From Planctomycetota bacterium (lineage in GTDB: Bacteria; Planctomycetota; Phycisphaerae; UBA1845): a stretch of 6,257 nt of DNA. The notes under the pieces are model-generated. The model was not told the origin of the DNA. It saw only the letters and a list, made by a program, of their open reading frames with translations, and did no database searches. Made by a program: the position numbers and the translations under genes. This document shows positions 1 through 5,581 of this stretch, piece after piece (the stretch's first letter is position 1; each line of letters starts with the position of its first letter). Location of the stretch: NCBI GenBank assembly GCA_022561255.1, contig JADFRO010000189.1, positions 1-6,257 on the forward strand, given 5' to 3'.

Positions 1-1432
1 AACTGCTCGAATCGTGGGAACAAACCCCGCCCGAACAACTGTCGGCCGGGCAGGCGTTTGCGTCGTCACAATCGATCGCGGTGTTCGAGCAACTACCGCC
101 CGAGCAGGTGTCGGTTGTGCAGGCATCCGCGTCGTCACAGTCCGCGTCGATGGAGCAGGACGGTGCGGCCGAACCGGGAACGGTCGCCGGGGCGTAGATC
201 GCCGTGTTACTCACATCGAGCATCGGCTCTTGAATGCCGTCACCGGAATCGTCAACCCAGTTGAAGTTGCCCGTTGCAATCAGCGTGTTACGAATGTCGA
301 ACGGATTGGTATATCCGCTAGCGGCAAGCAATGCTGCGGCGCCGGCGACGTGTGGAGAGGACATACTCGTTCCGCTGATGGTGGCACACATGCCATCTTT
401 GTACAACGAAAGAATGCAATCGCCCGGAGCGGTGATCTCCACCGTGCTGCCCCAGTTACTAAAGTCGGCCAGTGTATCATCGACGTCGCCGTTGCAGGTC
501 GGCCCGCCTACTCCACCCTCAGCTCCGTCCGAATCGGCAAGCGCCGATACGGTGATAACGTCCGGGTGGCTGGCAGGTGTATAGCCTGCTGCGTCGGCGT
601 CGGAATTTCCGGCGGAGACGACGTAAGTAACGCCCGCGGCGACGGAGGCTGCAATGGCCGCGTTCTCCGCCGAGCTTGAGCCCGAGCCACCGAGGCTCAT
701 ATTCGCTACGTCGATCTGGTCGGCGTGAAGTGTTACATAGTCAATCCCTGCGATGATCCAAGACGTATATCCACTTCCGCGGTCCGAGAGCACCTTCACC
801 GCCCAGAGGCGGGCACCGGGGGCCATGCCAACCACGCCGAATTCATTGTCGATCGCTGCGGCGCTGCCAGACACGTGCGTTCCGTGACCGTTGCCGTCGT
901 CGCCCGAGTCATCCGTGCAGCTTCCATTCATCGGGCTCCCACCGGAGCAGTCGGTCCGCGCTACAACGTTCAAGTCGAAGTGGTCAATGTCTATACCCGT
1001 GTCGATGATGGCGATGTCCACATCGATACGCAGATCGTCGATACCATCAATCGTAAGATTGGGATTCGAACTGGCGAAACTTCGCTGAATCCCGGTTGGA
1101 ACGACTTGTGGATCGTTGCCGTGGCAGTTGGCTTCGCGGATCTGATCCTGCTCAACATATTTTACCAGTGGGCTGCGCCCGATCGCCTGCGCTGCTGCGG
1201 CAGGACCACCGAACGAAAACCCCTTGATCGCGTGTTTGTAGACGAAACCGATCTGAATGCCGTGTGCGGCACCCAGCTGCGCCGCGACCGCCCGAGGGTT
1301 ACCAACATTGTCGTTCAGAACGACGATGTACCGATTCGGTACGACCTGCGCGACTGCGACGGTCGCAAACAAGATGGGTACGACGGCAGTTACGCCGGCC
1401 CACAGACACAGCCTGTTACACTGTCTTATCAC
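1..1432 (-). CDS. Secreted subtilisin-family (S8) serine protease with Cys-rich C-terminal repeats, 3' end beyond the window
   Basis: The minus strand is open from a GTG at 1432 to the window edge (477 codons, no stop), so the C-terminus is missing. Residues 1-28 form a signal peptide ending A-V-A before Q29. Residues 34-98 (R-Y-I-V-V-L-N-D to Y-V-E-Q-D) look like an I9-type inhibitor propeptide, which in this family folds the enzyme and is then removed. The catalytic domain has the triad Asp144 (I-I-D-T-G), His183 (G-H-G-T-H-V-S-G) and Ser356 (G-T-S-M-S-S-P-H-V-A-G), plus oxyanion Asn276 (S-A-G-N), so it should be an active extracellular endopeptidase. From residue 426 a Cys-rich repeat begins. 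A GTG at 1438 is also in frame, but the Shine-Dalgarno GGAGGA (minus strand, 1446-1441) is only 2 nt from it and 8 nt from the GTG at 1432, so I prefer 1432. Substrate is unknown; the neighbouring gene also encodes an exported protein. Confidence 0.93.
   Translation of the reverse strand, partial: MIRQCNRLCLWAGVTAVVPILFATVAVAQVVPNRYIVVLNDNVGNPRAVAAQLGAAHGIQIGFVYKHAIKGFSFGGPAAAAQAIGRSPLVKYVEQDQIREANCHGNDPQVVPTGIQRSFASSNPNLTIDGIDDLRIDVDIAIIDTGIDIDHFDLNVVARTDCSGGSPMNGSCTDDSGDDGNGHGTHVSGSAAAIDNEFGVVGMAPGARLWAVKVLSDRGSGYTSWIIAGIDYVTLHADQIDVANMSLGGSGSSSAENAAIAASVAAGVTYVVSAGNSDADAAGYTPASHPDVITVSALADSDGAEGGVGGPTCNGDVDDTLADFSNWGSTVEITAPGDCILSLYKDGMCATISGTSMSSPHVAGAAALLAASGYTNPFDIRNTLIATGNFNWVDDSGDGIQEPMLDVSNTAIYAPATVPGSAAPSCSIDADCDDADACTTDTCSGGSCSNTAIDCDDANACPADSCSGGVCSHDSSS
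5..142 (-). repeat. Tandem 69-bp (23-residue) Cys-rich repeat in the protease C-terminus
   Basis: Two consecutive units of 69 nt lie at 142-74 and 73-5 on the minus strand. Each begins with D-C-D-D-A and continues A-C-x-x-D-x-C-S-G-G-x-C-S, so five cysteines recur in the same register. The pattern resembles the CTDC repeats named from Dictyostelium and similar Cys-rich units found after proteases and other secreted proteins in planctomycetes and myxobacteria. The cysteines probably form disulfides in a stalk or binding module. The array runs to the window edge and may hold further units. Confidence 0.8.
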
Positions 1433-1698
1433 TTTCACGTTCCTCCAAAAAGGAAACCCACCGGACAGGCGCACCCCCTGCTCCCACTAGGCGAGCCGGA
1501 ACATCCAGTGTCTCAACAACATCGACGCATTGCAAGGCGAAACCCCTCCGGGTTACTATGTTTTAGGCAGCCCGATGAGCTGCGGCCACCCCCGGGGCAG
1601 GTGAATAGTTAGCGTGTCACTTTATTCGTGCCGTACGCGTGCTGAAAACGGGGCGTGGCTGATCCCCCAGGCCAACTTTGGCCTGAGGCTGTCGAAAT
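1433..1698. other. Intergenic region between the two minus-strand exported-protein genes
   Basis: About 260 bases with no convincing coding frame. It holds the hairpin at 1668-1685 and the protease Shine-Dalgarno at 1446-1441. Two further small inverted repeats are AACCC/GGGTT (1541-1554, four-base loop) and GCAGC/GCTGC (1567-1583). I see no convincing -35/-10 pair for the protease, so read-through from the upstream gene remains possible. Confidence 0.5.
1668..1685 (-). terminator. Hairpin just downstream of the IPTL-type gene, possible terminator without a U-tract
   Basis: CAGGCCA (1668-1674) pairs perfectly with TGGCCTG (1679-1685) around a four-base loop. It starts 13 bases after the stop codon at 1699 on the minus strand. 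No run of T follows in either direction, so it is not a classic intrinsic terminator. It could protect a 3' end or partly separate the two minus-strand genes. Confidence 0.3.
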
Positions 1699-2952
1699 CT
1701 ACGCCTGGTGCACGCTCGCCGCCCGGAAGGGAGGTGTTGGTCGATCGAACTTCAGCGCCAGACCGACGGCCATCAGTAGCGTGAGGATGACAAGACCCCA
1801 GGTCGAGACGGCGGGGACGGCCTGACATTCGTCGGGTACACCGTCTCGGTTCCTATCGCGTGAATCCCAAGAACTGATGTCGCACTCGTCCGGAACGCCG
1901 TTCGTATTGCAGTCGTCGCTCTCGTCGTCGAGGATGTCGCATTCGTCGGGAATGTCGTTGTCGTTGCAGTCCTGGCTTTGACCCGAGCGGATTTCACGAA
2001 AATCAAATTCACCGTTGGGCTGGCAGTCGGTTTCACATTCGTCGGGAACGTCGTTGCCGTTGACGTCGAAGCTCGTCCCATCGGCGATGTCCGTCTCGTC
2101 GTGAACGTCGTTGCCGTTGCAATCCTCGCCGATGATGTTGATCACAGCCGCGAGCGTCGTTACGGGAATCTCGATGGGCGCGGGGTCGAGCGTATCGTCG
2201 AACGCGAACGTCTCGACTTCGATGAAGCCGATCGTGTACGTACCGGCTGCACCCGGCGGAACCCACAACGCCAAAGTTCCGGCGTAGTAAATGATTCCTT
2301 TGTCCGCCTCGCTGCAGAATTCAGTATCGGACGGGTTCGTGGCCGCAACCGCGAAAAAGAGGAGGGGCGAGTGGCTGCGATCGAAGGCCGCTACGCAGTC
2401 GTTCTGTAGCTGATCAAAGAAAACCATGTCTGTGCGTGTCTTGTTGATCCACGCGGGTTCACAAACGCCGCCTATGCACTTGGGACCCTTCTCGCCGTGC
2501 GTGCTCTCACAGTCGGCTGTGCTTGCACAGGGGATGCTGAACAGCTCCAACGGCGCGCCAGCGCCCGAGCCGAAAGTTTCGTACAGGATCTTGGCTTGAT
2601 ACGTCCGCAGGCGCCGTCCCGTGGAGCCCCATCCTTCGAGCTGAAGCTCCAGGTAGACCAAAAAGCCGCCGTCGTGAACGCGAAGCTCCTGGCCGAAAAT
2701 GTCATCCTCTCCGTAACCCAGCCCGCTGCAGGTCTCGTCCTCGACGGGTCCGTAGCAGCCGTCGATGGTTCTGGCGATGGGCGTCAGGCGTATCGTCATC
2801 CCGTCCGTCGGACCGGCGACGGCCGACAAACCGGAAGCACACAAAACCGTGACGGCTGCAGCGACTGTCGATTTATCGATGGTTGAGCGACGCGCGAAGC
2901 GGGAGCGGAGCGCACTACACTTTGCAGCACTTTCGTCTGACCAGCGTGACAT
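1699..2952 (-). CDS. Exported protein with Asp/Asn-rich D-x-N-x-N-D-V-P-D-E-C repeats and an IPTL-CTERM-like sorting tail
   Basis: 417 residues. The ATG at 2952 has GGAGGG (2963-2958) 5 nt upstream. Residues 1-46 give a long, basic n-region and a hydrophobic stretch ending S-A-V-A-G, a signal peptide. Residues 50-275 are a beta-rich domain with a Cys-rich insert (142-164, P-C-A-S-T-A-D-C to G-G-V-C), an arrangement I associate with planctomycete secreted proteins; no enzymatic motif is visible. Acidic repeats follow at about 277-289, 296-306, 328-340, 347-359 and 366-376, of the type D-C-N-x-N-D-V-P-D-E-C-D-I. These resemble calcium-binding thrombospondin-type-3 or dockerin-like loops; calcium binding is inferred. 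The tail (379-404) reads V-P-A-V-S-T-W-G, then a membrane helix, then K-F-D-R, matching the layout of IPTL-CTERM sorting signals but with V-P-A-V-S-T for the usual I-P-T-L-S-E. Likely a cell-envelope or surface protein of unknown role. It lies upstream of the protease on the same strand. Confidence 0.88.
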   Translation of the reverse strand: MSRWSDESAAKCSALRSRFARRSTIDKSTVAAAVTVLCASGLSAVAGPTDGMTIRLTPIARTIDGCYGPVEDETCSGLGYGEDDIFGQELRVHDGGFLVYLELQLEGWGSTGRRLRTYQAKILYETFGSGAGAPLELFSIPCASTADCESTHGEKGPKCIGGVCEPAWINKTRTDMVFFDQLQNDCVAAFDRSHSPLLFFAVAATNPSDTEFCSEADKGIIYYAGTLALWVPPGAAGTYTIGFIEVETFAFDDTLDPAPIEIPVTTLAAVINIIGEDCNGNDVHDETDIADGTSFDVNGNDVPDECETDCQPNGEFDFREIRSGQSQDCNDNDIPDECDILDDESDDCNTNGVPDECDISSWDSRDRNRDGVPDECQAVPAVSTWGLVILTLLMAVGLALKFDRPTPPFRAASVHQA

Positions 2953-3630
2953 GGCCGCCCTCCGCGGCGAGGAACCGTTCGACGGCGACGCGCGCCAGTC
3001 GATGCGATCCGACCTTCAGCGTCCGCCATTTTAGCTTTTCGGCATGGAAATACAAGAAAATCGGTGCCACGCCGCCTTCATGCCGGCCTCAGCGATGATG
3101 CGTCACAGCGACCCGCTTTCTGGTGTTTGGTTACCCATTACGCTTCCATCCACGGCGGTGCCAATGCCCTGAGGGGCTACCTGGTGTCGTGGCCGGCCAA
3201 GTCGACGGTTGAACGCGCTCCGTCGTCCGGTGGTTTTACGCGTTTCGTGGCGGAGCTTGGGAGCGCTGTGACGACCGGACGGATTAGGCGGTCCAGATAA
3301 GCAGGGATACGACGACATGTTGGGCGTTATACGGGGCCGAGTTGCAATATGTTGTACTAAGGGGTTGGTTATCCGGACGTTGGAGCCATTTTCCTTCAAG
3401 AAGCGGAAAGCCCCCGGACGATACTAAAAACGGCGGTGGAACCGTTCGAGGTTTGGTGTGAGGATTGGCCTCCAGCAGTGCTGCCGTTCGGTATCCGTCC
3501 GGCGAGGTTGTGCCCAGGACTCGATTGCGTCAACCGGTCGACCTGAGCAGGGCCGGAGGTGAAGGAGCCGGCTGGGTACGGACCGCCGGCCATCAGCAGA
3601 CGTGGCGGCATCGCTCAAGGACGTGGCGAC
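2953..3630. other. Divergent intergenic region with no convincing gene
   Basis: Frames here are short, start at poor GTG or TTG codons without a good ribosome site, and their translations have no recognisable domain. The region holds the promoter candidate for the minus-strand gene at 3028-3055. A distant 8-bp inverted repeat is present, CGTCCGGT (3224-3231) with ACCGGACG (3274-3281). A TTGTAC at 3352-3357 echoes the TTGTAC words before the UVR gene. No clear promoter for the FlgM-like gene was found. A GAACC/GTTCGA/GGTTT stretch near 3438-3453 resembles a tRNA T-arm, but no other tRNA parts surround it. Confidence 0.5.
3028..3055 (-). promoter_or_regulatory. Candidate sigma-70-type promoter for the IPTL-type exported-protein gene
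   Basis: On the minus strand TTGTAT (3055-3050) is followed after 16 bases by TAAAAT (3033-3028), a 5/6 match to the -10 consensus. The -35 match is weak (3/6). Transcription would start near 3021, leaving a leader of about 70 bases before the ATG at 2952. The AT-rich patch stands out from the GC-rich surroundings. Confidence 0.4.
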
Positions 3631-3909
3631 ATGAGTGAGATCATCAACATCAGTGGTGTTTTTCCGTACCCGCCTGTCGGCGGTGCGACGGGCAGGAGCA
3701 CTTCCCCTTCAACTTCGCTTTCCATTGAAGCTCCGGAAGACACGGTGGAGCTATCCCGTTTCGGTCGCGCCTTGGCCGAGGTGATGGGCCAGTCAAGTCT
3801 TCGCGCCGCAAAGGTTCGGGCGATTCGCCTTGAAATCGCCGAAGGAACCTTCGAGACACAAGAGCGTATCCTCGGCACGGCCGATCGTCTTCTTACGGCG
3901 ATCGCGTAG
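3631..3909 (+). CDS. flgM: FlgM-like anti-sigma-28 factor
   Basis: 92 residues, close to the usual length of FlgM (about 100). FlgM binds the flagellar sigma factor FliA (sigma-28) and holds late flagellar genes off until the hook-basal body is built and FlgM is exported. The C-terminal half carries the family pattern: D-T-V-E-L-S (37-42), a helix (43-52), then K-V-R-A-I-R-L-E-I-A-E-G-T-F-E-T (61-76) and a final helix ending R-L-L-T-A-I-A. Residues 8-36 are a Ser/Thr/Pro-rich, probably disordered leader, as expected for this family. I chose the ATG at 3631 because AAGGA lies at 3617-3621. An in-frame GTG at 3559 would add 24 residues of unconvincing Arg/Gly/Pro-rich sequence. No other flagellar gene and no sigma-28 promoter are visible, so a role with a non-flagellar sigma partner cannot be excluded. 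Confidence 0.75.
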   Translation: MSEIINISGVFPYPPVGGATGRSTSPSTSLSIEAPEDTVELSRFGRALAEVMGQSSLRAAKVRAIRLEIAEGTFETQERILGTADRLLTAIA

Positions 3910-3912
3910 CTA

Positions 3913-3929
3913 GCCCGCTTTCTGTGGGC
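3913..3929 (+). terminator. Short hairpin directly after the FlgM-like gene, no U-tract
   Basis: GCCCGC (3913-3918) pairs with GTGGGC (3924-3929) around TTTCT, with one G-T pair, starting four bases after the stop codon. No T-run follows, so an intrinsic terminator is only a possibility. Confidence 0.25.
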
Positions 3930-4229
3930 CGATTCGGATCCTACCACTTGGTTGTCAATCCGTTGTGTTCGTTGCGCGATGTCGGTCGCTGTGCGCCGGC
4001 GTTCGCCGCACGCAGTGCGTTGCACTTCCAAACCACGTCCGGCGCTCGTTCGTGAGCAACGGCGTTGTCGCAAGTCGTCGGTGCTGCTCTTCCCTTAGCC
4101 GTGTACGGAAGCGGGCGCATGCCGTTCCCACCCGCGAGTCCCGACAGGGCTGAATGCCGAGAGGTTCCGATAACCCGCCATTTCGCCCCCGTTCGGTGGA
4201 GGCGCTATGGGCAACTTTGGTGGACCTGT

Positions 4230-4255
4230 GGGGTAGGGGCGGTAGGGTTGCGGGG
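4230..4255 (+). promoter_or_regulatory. Potential G-quadruplex motif upstream of the UVR-motif gene
   Basis: Four runs of G occur on the plus strand: 4230-4233, 4236-4239, 4245-4247 and 4252-4255, separated by TA, CGGTA and TTGC. This satisfies the standard G3+N1-7 rule for an intramolecular quadruplex. It lies about 160 bases before the ATG at 4416 and upstream of the promoter candidate, so it would act on DNA rather than in the leader RNA. Function is inferred only. Confidence 0.45.
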
Positions 4256-4263
4256 TTACGAGC

Positions 4264-4292
4264 CTAAGCGCTCTTAGATAAGATTGTACAAT
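4264..4292. repeat. Hairpin plus ATTGTACAAT palindrome, possible operator
   Basis: CTAAG (4264-4268) pairs with CTTAG (4273-4277) around CGCT. Five bases later is the perfect 10-base palindrome ATTGTACAAT (4283-4292). The word ATTGTACA recurs at 4340-4347, 57 bases downstream and overlapping the promoter candidate. Two copies of a palindromic word around a promoter suggest a dimeric regulator site, though a 10-base palindrome can arise by chance. Confidence 0.3.
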
Positions 4293-4335
4293 AGGTTACG
4301 ATCGACAAAGGCGGCGACGAACTCCTCATTTCGGG

Positions 4336-4365
4336 TTGAATTGTACACTGCCAAGGGCCTACGAT
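4336..4365 (+). promoter_or_regulatory. Candidate promoter for the UVR-motif gene
   Basis: TTGAAT (4336-4341) and TACGAT (4360-4365) are separated by 18 bases; each matches its consensus at four of six positions. Transcription would start near 4372 and give a leader of about 45 bases. The ATTGTACA word at 4340-4347 overlaps the -35 end. Confidence 0.3.
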
Positions 4366-4415
4366 TTGGGTGGAGAAGACTCCTTGATGCCGGTGCCCGA
4401 GGGAGGGCAGCGATT

Positions 4416-5180
4416 ATGTCCTACATTGACCTACAAGCGACTTTACGCGATTGGCCTTATGAGCCGGAGAAGATATCCGTCCGCAAGATTCTCGGTACGG
4501 ACGACGCCGTCCGGATCCAGATGCGCGTCGAGCTTGGCATCGTGCAGATGGAAGGGGAGGGTCGACCGGACAACACGCGGCCTTTCGGCTGCGAGTCTCT
4601 GCTGGCTTATCACCTCAAACGCATCGCCAAGCACCAGGAGCGGAACGGAACCGCGCTGGGCTACGGGCTGTCGAAAGCGGACTGCGAGGCGCTTCGTGTC
4701 GAAGCATCGCTCTACTACCGGCGTTACATCGCTCTTTTTGTGTTGGAAGAGTTCGACGGTGTGCTGCGGGACACGGCGCACAGTCTGGCGATCTTCGATC
4801 TTTGCAGCGAGTTCGCGCTGGAGCCCGAGGACCGGATTGCGCTGGAAGAGTTTCGCCCGTACGTGATCATGATGAACGCCCGGGCGCGCGCCTACAACGC
4901 GGTCGAACAGGGCGAAGCACCCAGCGCACTTGCGCACGTCAACCGCGGCATCATCGATATTCGCGCCTGCTATGAGACGCTGGGGCAGGCGGGTGCTGAG
5001 GAGACGAGCGAAGAGATCGAGCTGCTACGCCGCCTGGCGTGCGAGCTGGAGGCAAAGCTTCCCGAGGGGTCGCTCGTGGGAACTCGCAACGCTCTTCGCG
5101 CTGCTATCGAGCAGGAACGCTTCGAGGAAGCGGCGCGTCTTCGCGATGAACTCAAAAAGATGTACCCCAAAGCCAGTTGA
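4416..5180 (+). CDS. UVR-motif (UvrB/UvrC-type) protein of a planctomycete-conserved family, function unknown
   Basis: 254 residues, cytoplasmic (no signal peptide or membrane segment). The start at 4416 (M-S-Y-I-D-L-Q) has GGGAGGG at 4401-4407, 8 nt upstream, and family members as I know them begin with a similar D-L-x-x-x-L-x-x-W-P-Y-E-P. The body is conserved in type: I-Q-M-R-x-E-L-G-I-V-Q-M-E (34-46), G-R-P-D (49-52), S-L-L-A-Y-H-L (61-67), and long helices with Y-Y-R-R-Y (100-104), D-L-C (128-130) and R-P-Y-V-I-M-M-N-A-R-A (147-157). The C-terminus (222-249) is a UVR motif: A-L-R-A-A-I-E-Q-E-R-F-E-E-A-A-R-L-R-D-E-L. In UvrB and UvrC this helical hairpin mediates protein-protein contact; it also occurs in McsA and ClpC. 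No nuclease, helicase or zinc-binding motif is present, so a repair role should not be assumed. An adaptor or TPR-like scaffold role is a guess. Confidence 0.85.
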   Translation: MSYIDLQATLRDWPYEPEKISVRKILGTDDAVRIQMRVELGIVQMEGEGRPDNTRPFGCESLLAYHLKRIAKHQERNGTALGYGLSKADCEALRVEASLYYRRYIALFVLEEFDGVLRDTAHSLAIFDLCSEFALEPEDRIALEEFRPYVIMMNARARAYNAVEQGEAPSALAHVNRGIIDIRACYETLGQAGAEETSEEIELLRRLACELEAKLPEGSLVGTRNALRAAIEQERFEEAARLRDELKKMYPKAS

Positions 5181-5350
5181 GAGCCGGCGGAGTCGTCGTT
5201 CCCTGTTCAGAGCGAGCGGTCGGCATGAAGCAGGCGCGTCGGGCGGGACTCGCTGAGTGACGCTGCGGCGGTCTTCCAACAGGGGTACGTGGCACTCTGT
5301 TCGGTTCCTTTGGGAGGACAAGCTTCCTGGCGAGCCGTTCACATATCATG

Positions 5351-5399
5351 ACAGTCGTGGCTCGGCGGGAGCCTCGCCCTCCCGCGAGGTACGGACTGT
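5351..5399. repeat. REP-like palindromic element (frames into G-S-A-G-A-S-P-S)
   Basis: The core is a perfect inverted repeat GCGGGAG (5365-5371) / CTCCCGC (5379-5385) around a seven-base loop. Flanking bases extend the pairing imperfectly: CTC 5361-5363 with GAG 5386-5388, and ACAGTC 5351-5356 with GACTGT 5394-5399. Translated on the plus strand the core gives G-S-A-G-A-S-P-S-R. I recall that string recurring in spurious hypothetical proteins of planctomycetes and verrucomicrobia, which suggests a dispersed genomic repeat. Only one copy lies in this window, so dispersal cannot be shown here. Confidence 0.65.
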
Positions 5400-5456
5400 T
5401 TATGCTCCGTCGATACTGCCGCGGACCCTTCCGACAGTGCCTTCCCGCGTGACGTG

Positions 5457-5484
5457 TCGACCTAATCTCCGGACATGCTATCAT
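5457..5484 (+). promoter_or_regulatory. Candidate extended -10 promoter for the MORN-type gene
   Basis: TCGACC (5457-5462) and TATCAT (5479-5484, 5/6 match) are 16 bases apart, and a TGC just before the -10 supplies the extended TGN element. Transcription would start near 5491. This argues against translation starting at the in-frame ATG at 5483, which lies inside the -10 box. Confidence 0.42.
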
Positions 5485-5581
5485 GTGGCCTCGCTCGCAC
5501 AGGCCGGAACGTCTGGCTCGGTTGCGTAGTCCCGTACGCGGGTGGAGGGCGTGCGTCGCTAGAGGAGAGAGGGTGCGCGAT

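Larger units (their letters stand above)
3910..4415. other. Intergenic region upstream of the UVR-motif gene, rich in small structured elements
   Basis: About 500 bases without a credible gene. Contents from left to right: the hairpin at 3913-3929; alternating GTGCG/CGCAC words at 3991-4025 able to form mutually exclusive hairpins; a G-run block at 4230-4255; a CTAAG/CTTAG hairpin at 4264-4277; a perfect ATTGTACAAT palindrome at 4283-4292 with its left eight bases repeated at 4340-4347; and a promoter candidate at 4336-4365. An in-frame start at 4284 would extend the UVR gene by 44 residues, but the sequence there lacks a ribosome site and does not fit the family's usual N-terminus. Confidence 0.5.
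5181..5581. other. Intergenic region with a REP-like palindrome and promoter candidate
   Basis: About 400 bases. The only plus-strand frame of note (5257-5529) lacks domains; its G-S-A-G-A-S-P-S segment comes from the palindrome at 5351-5399. A candidate promoter for the MORN-type gene sits at 5457-5484. I see no terminator hairpin directly after the UVR gene. Confidence 0.55.

Noticed and set aside
14..679. Long plus-strand frame opposite the protease
   Set aside because: It is the complement of the protease frame; its translation is Arg/Val/Gly-rich without any domain, while the minus strand shows the full subtilase triad.
1541..1583. Pair of small hairpins considered as a riboswitch
   Set aside because: The stems are only 5 bp each and I could not match the conserved core of any riboswitch class on either strand.
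725..1612. 295-codon plus-strand frame
   Set aside because: It overlaps the signal peptide, propeptide and catalytic Asp region of the protease on the opposite strand and has no recognisable domain or ribosome site.
3064..3300. 78-codon plus-strand frame in the divergent gap
   Set aside because: GTG start without a good ribosome site, no domain, and biased composition; not supported as a gene.
3103..3399. 98-codon minus-strand frame in the divergent gap
   Set aside because: TTG start and low-complexity Arg/Pro/Ser-rich product with no family resemblance.
3438..3453. tRNA-like T-arm (GTTCGA between GAACC and GGTTT)
   Set aside because: Loop length is off, and no anticodon arm, D-arm or acceptor stem could be found around it.
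4166..4173. TCCGATAA, 7/8 match to the sigma-28 -10 box GCCGATAA
   Set aside because: No TAAA-type -35 at the required 15-base spacing, and it is about 240 bases from the nearest start codon.
5289..5304. TGGCAC resembling a sigma-54 -24 element
   Set aside because: The required TTGC -12 element is absent at the correct spacing.
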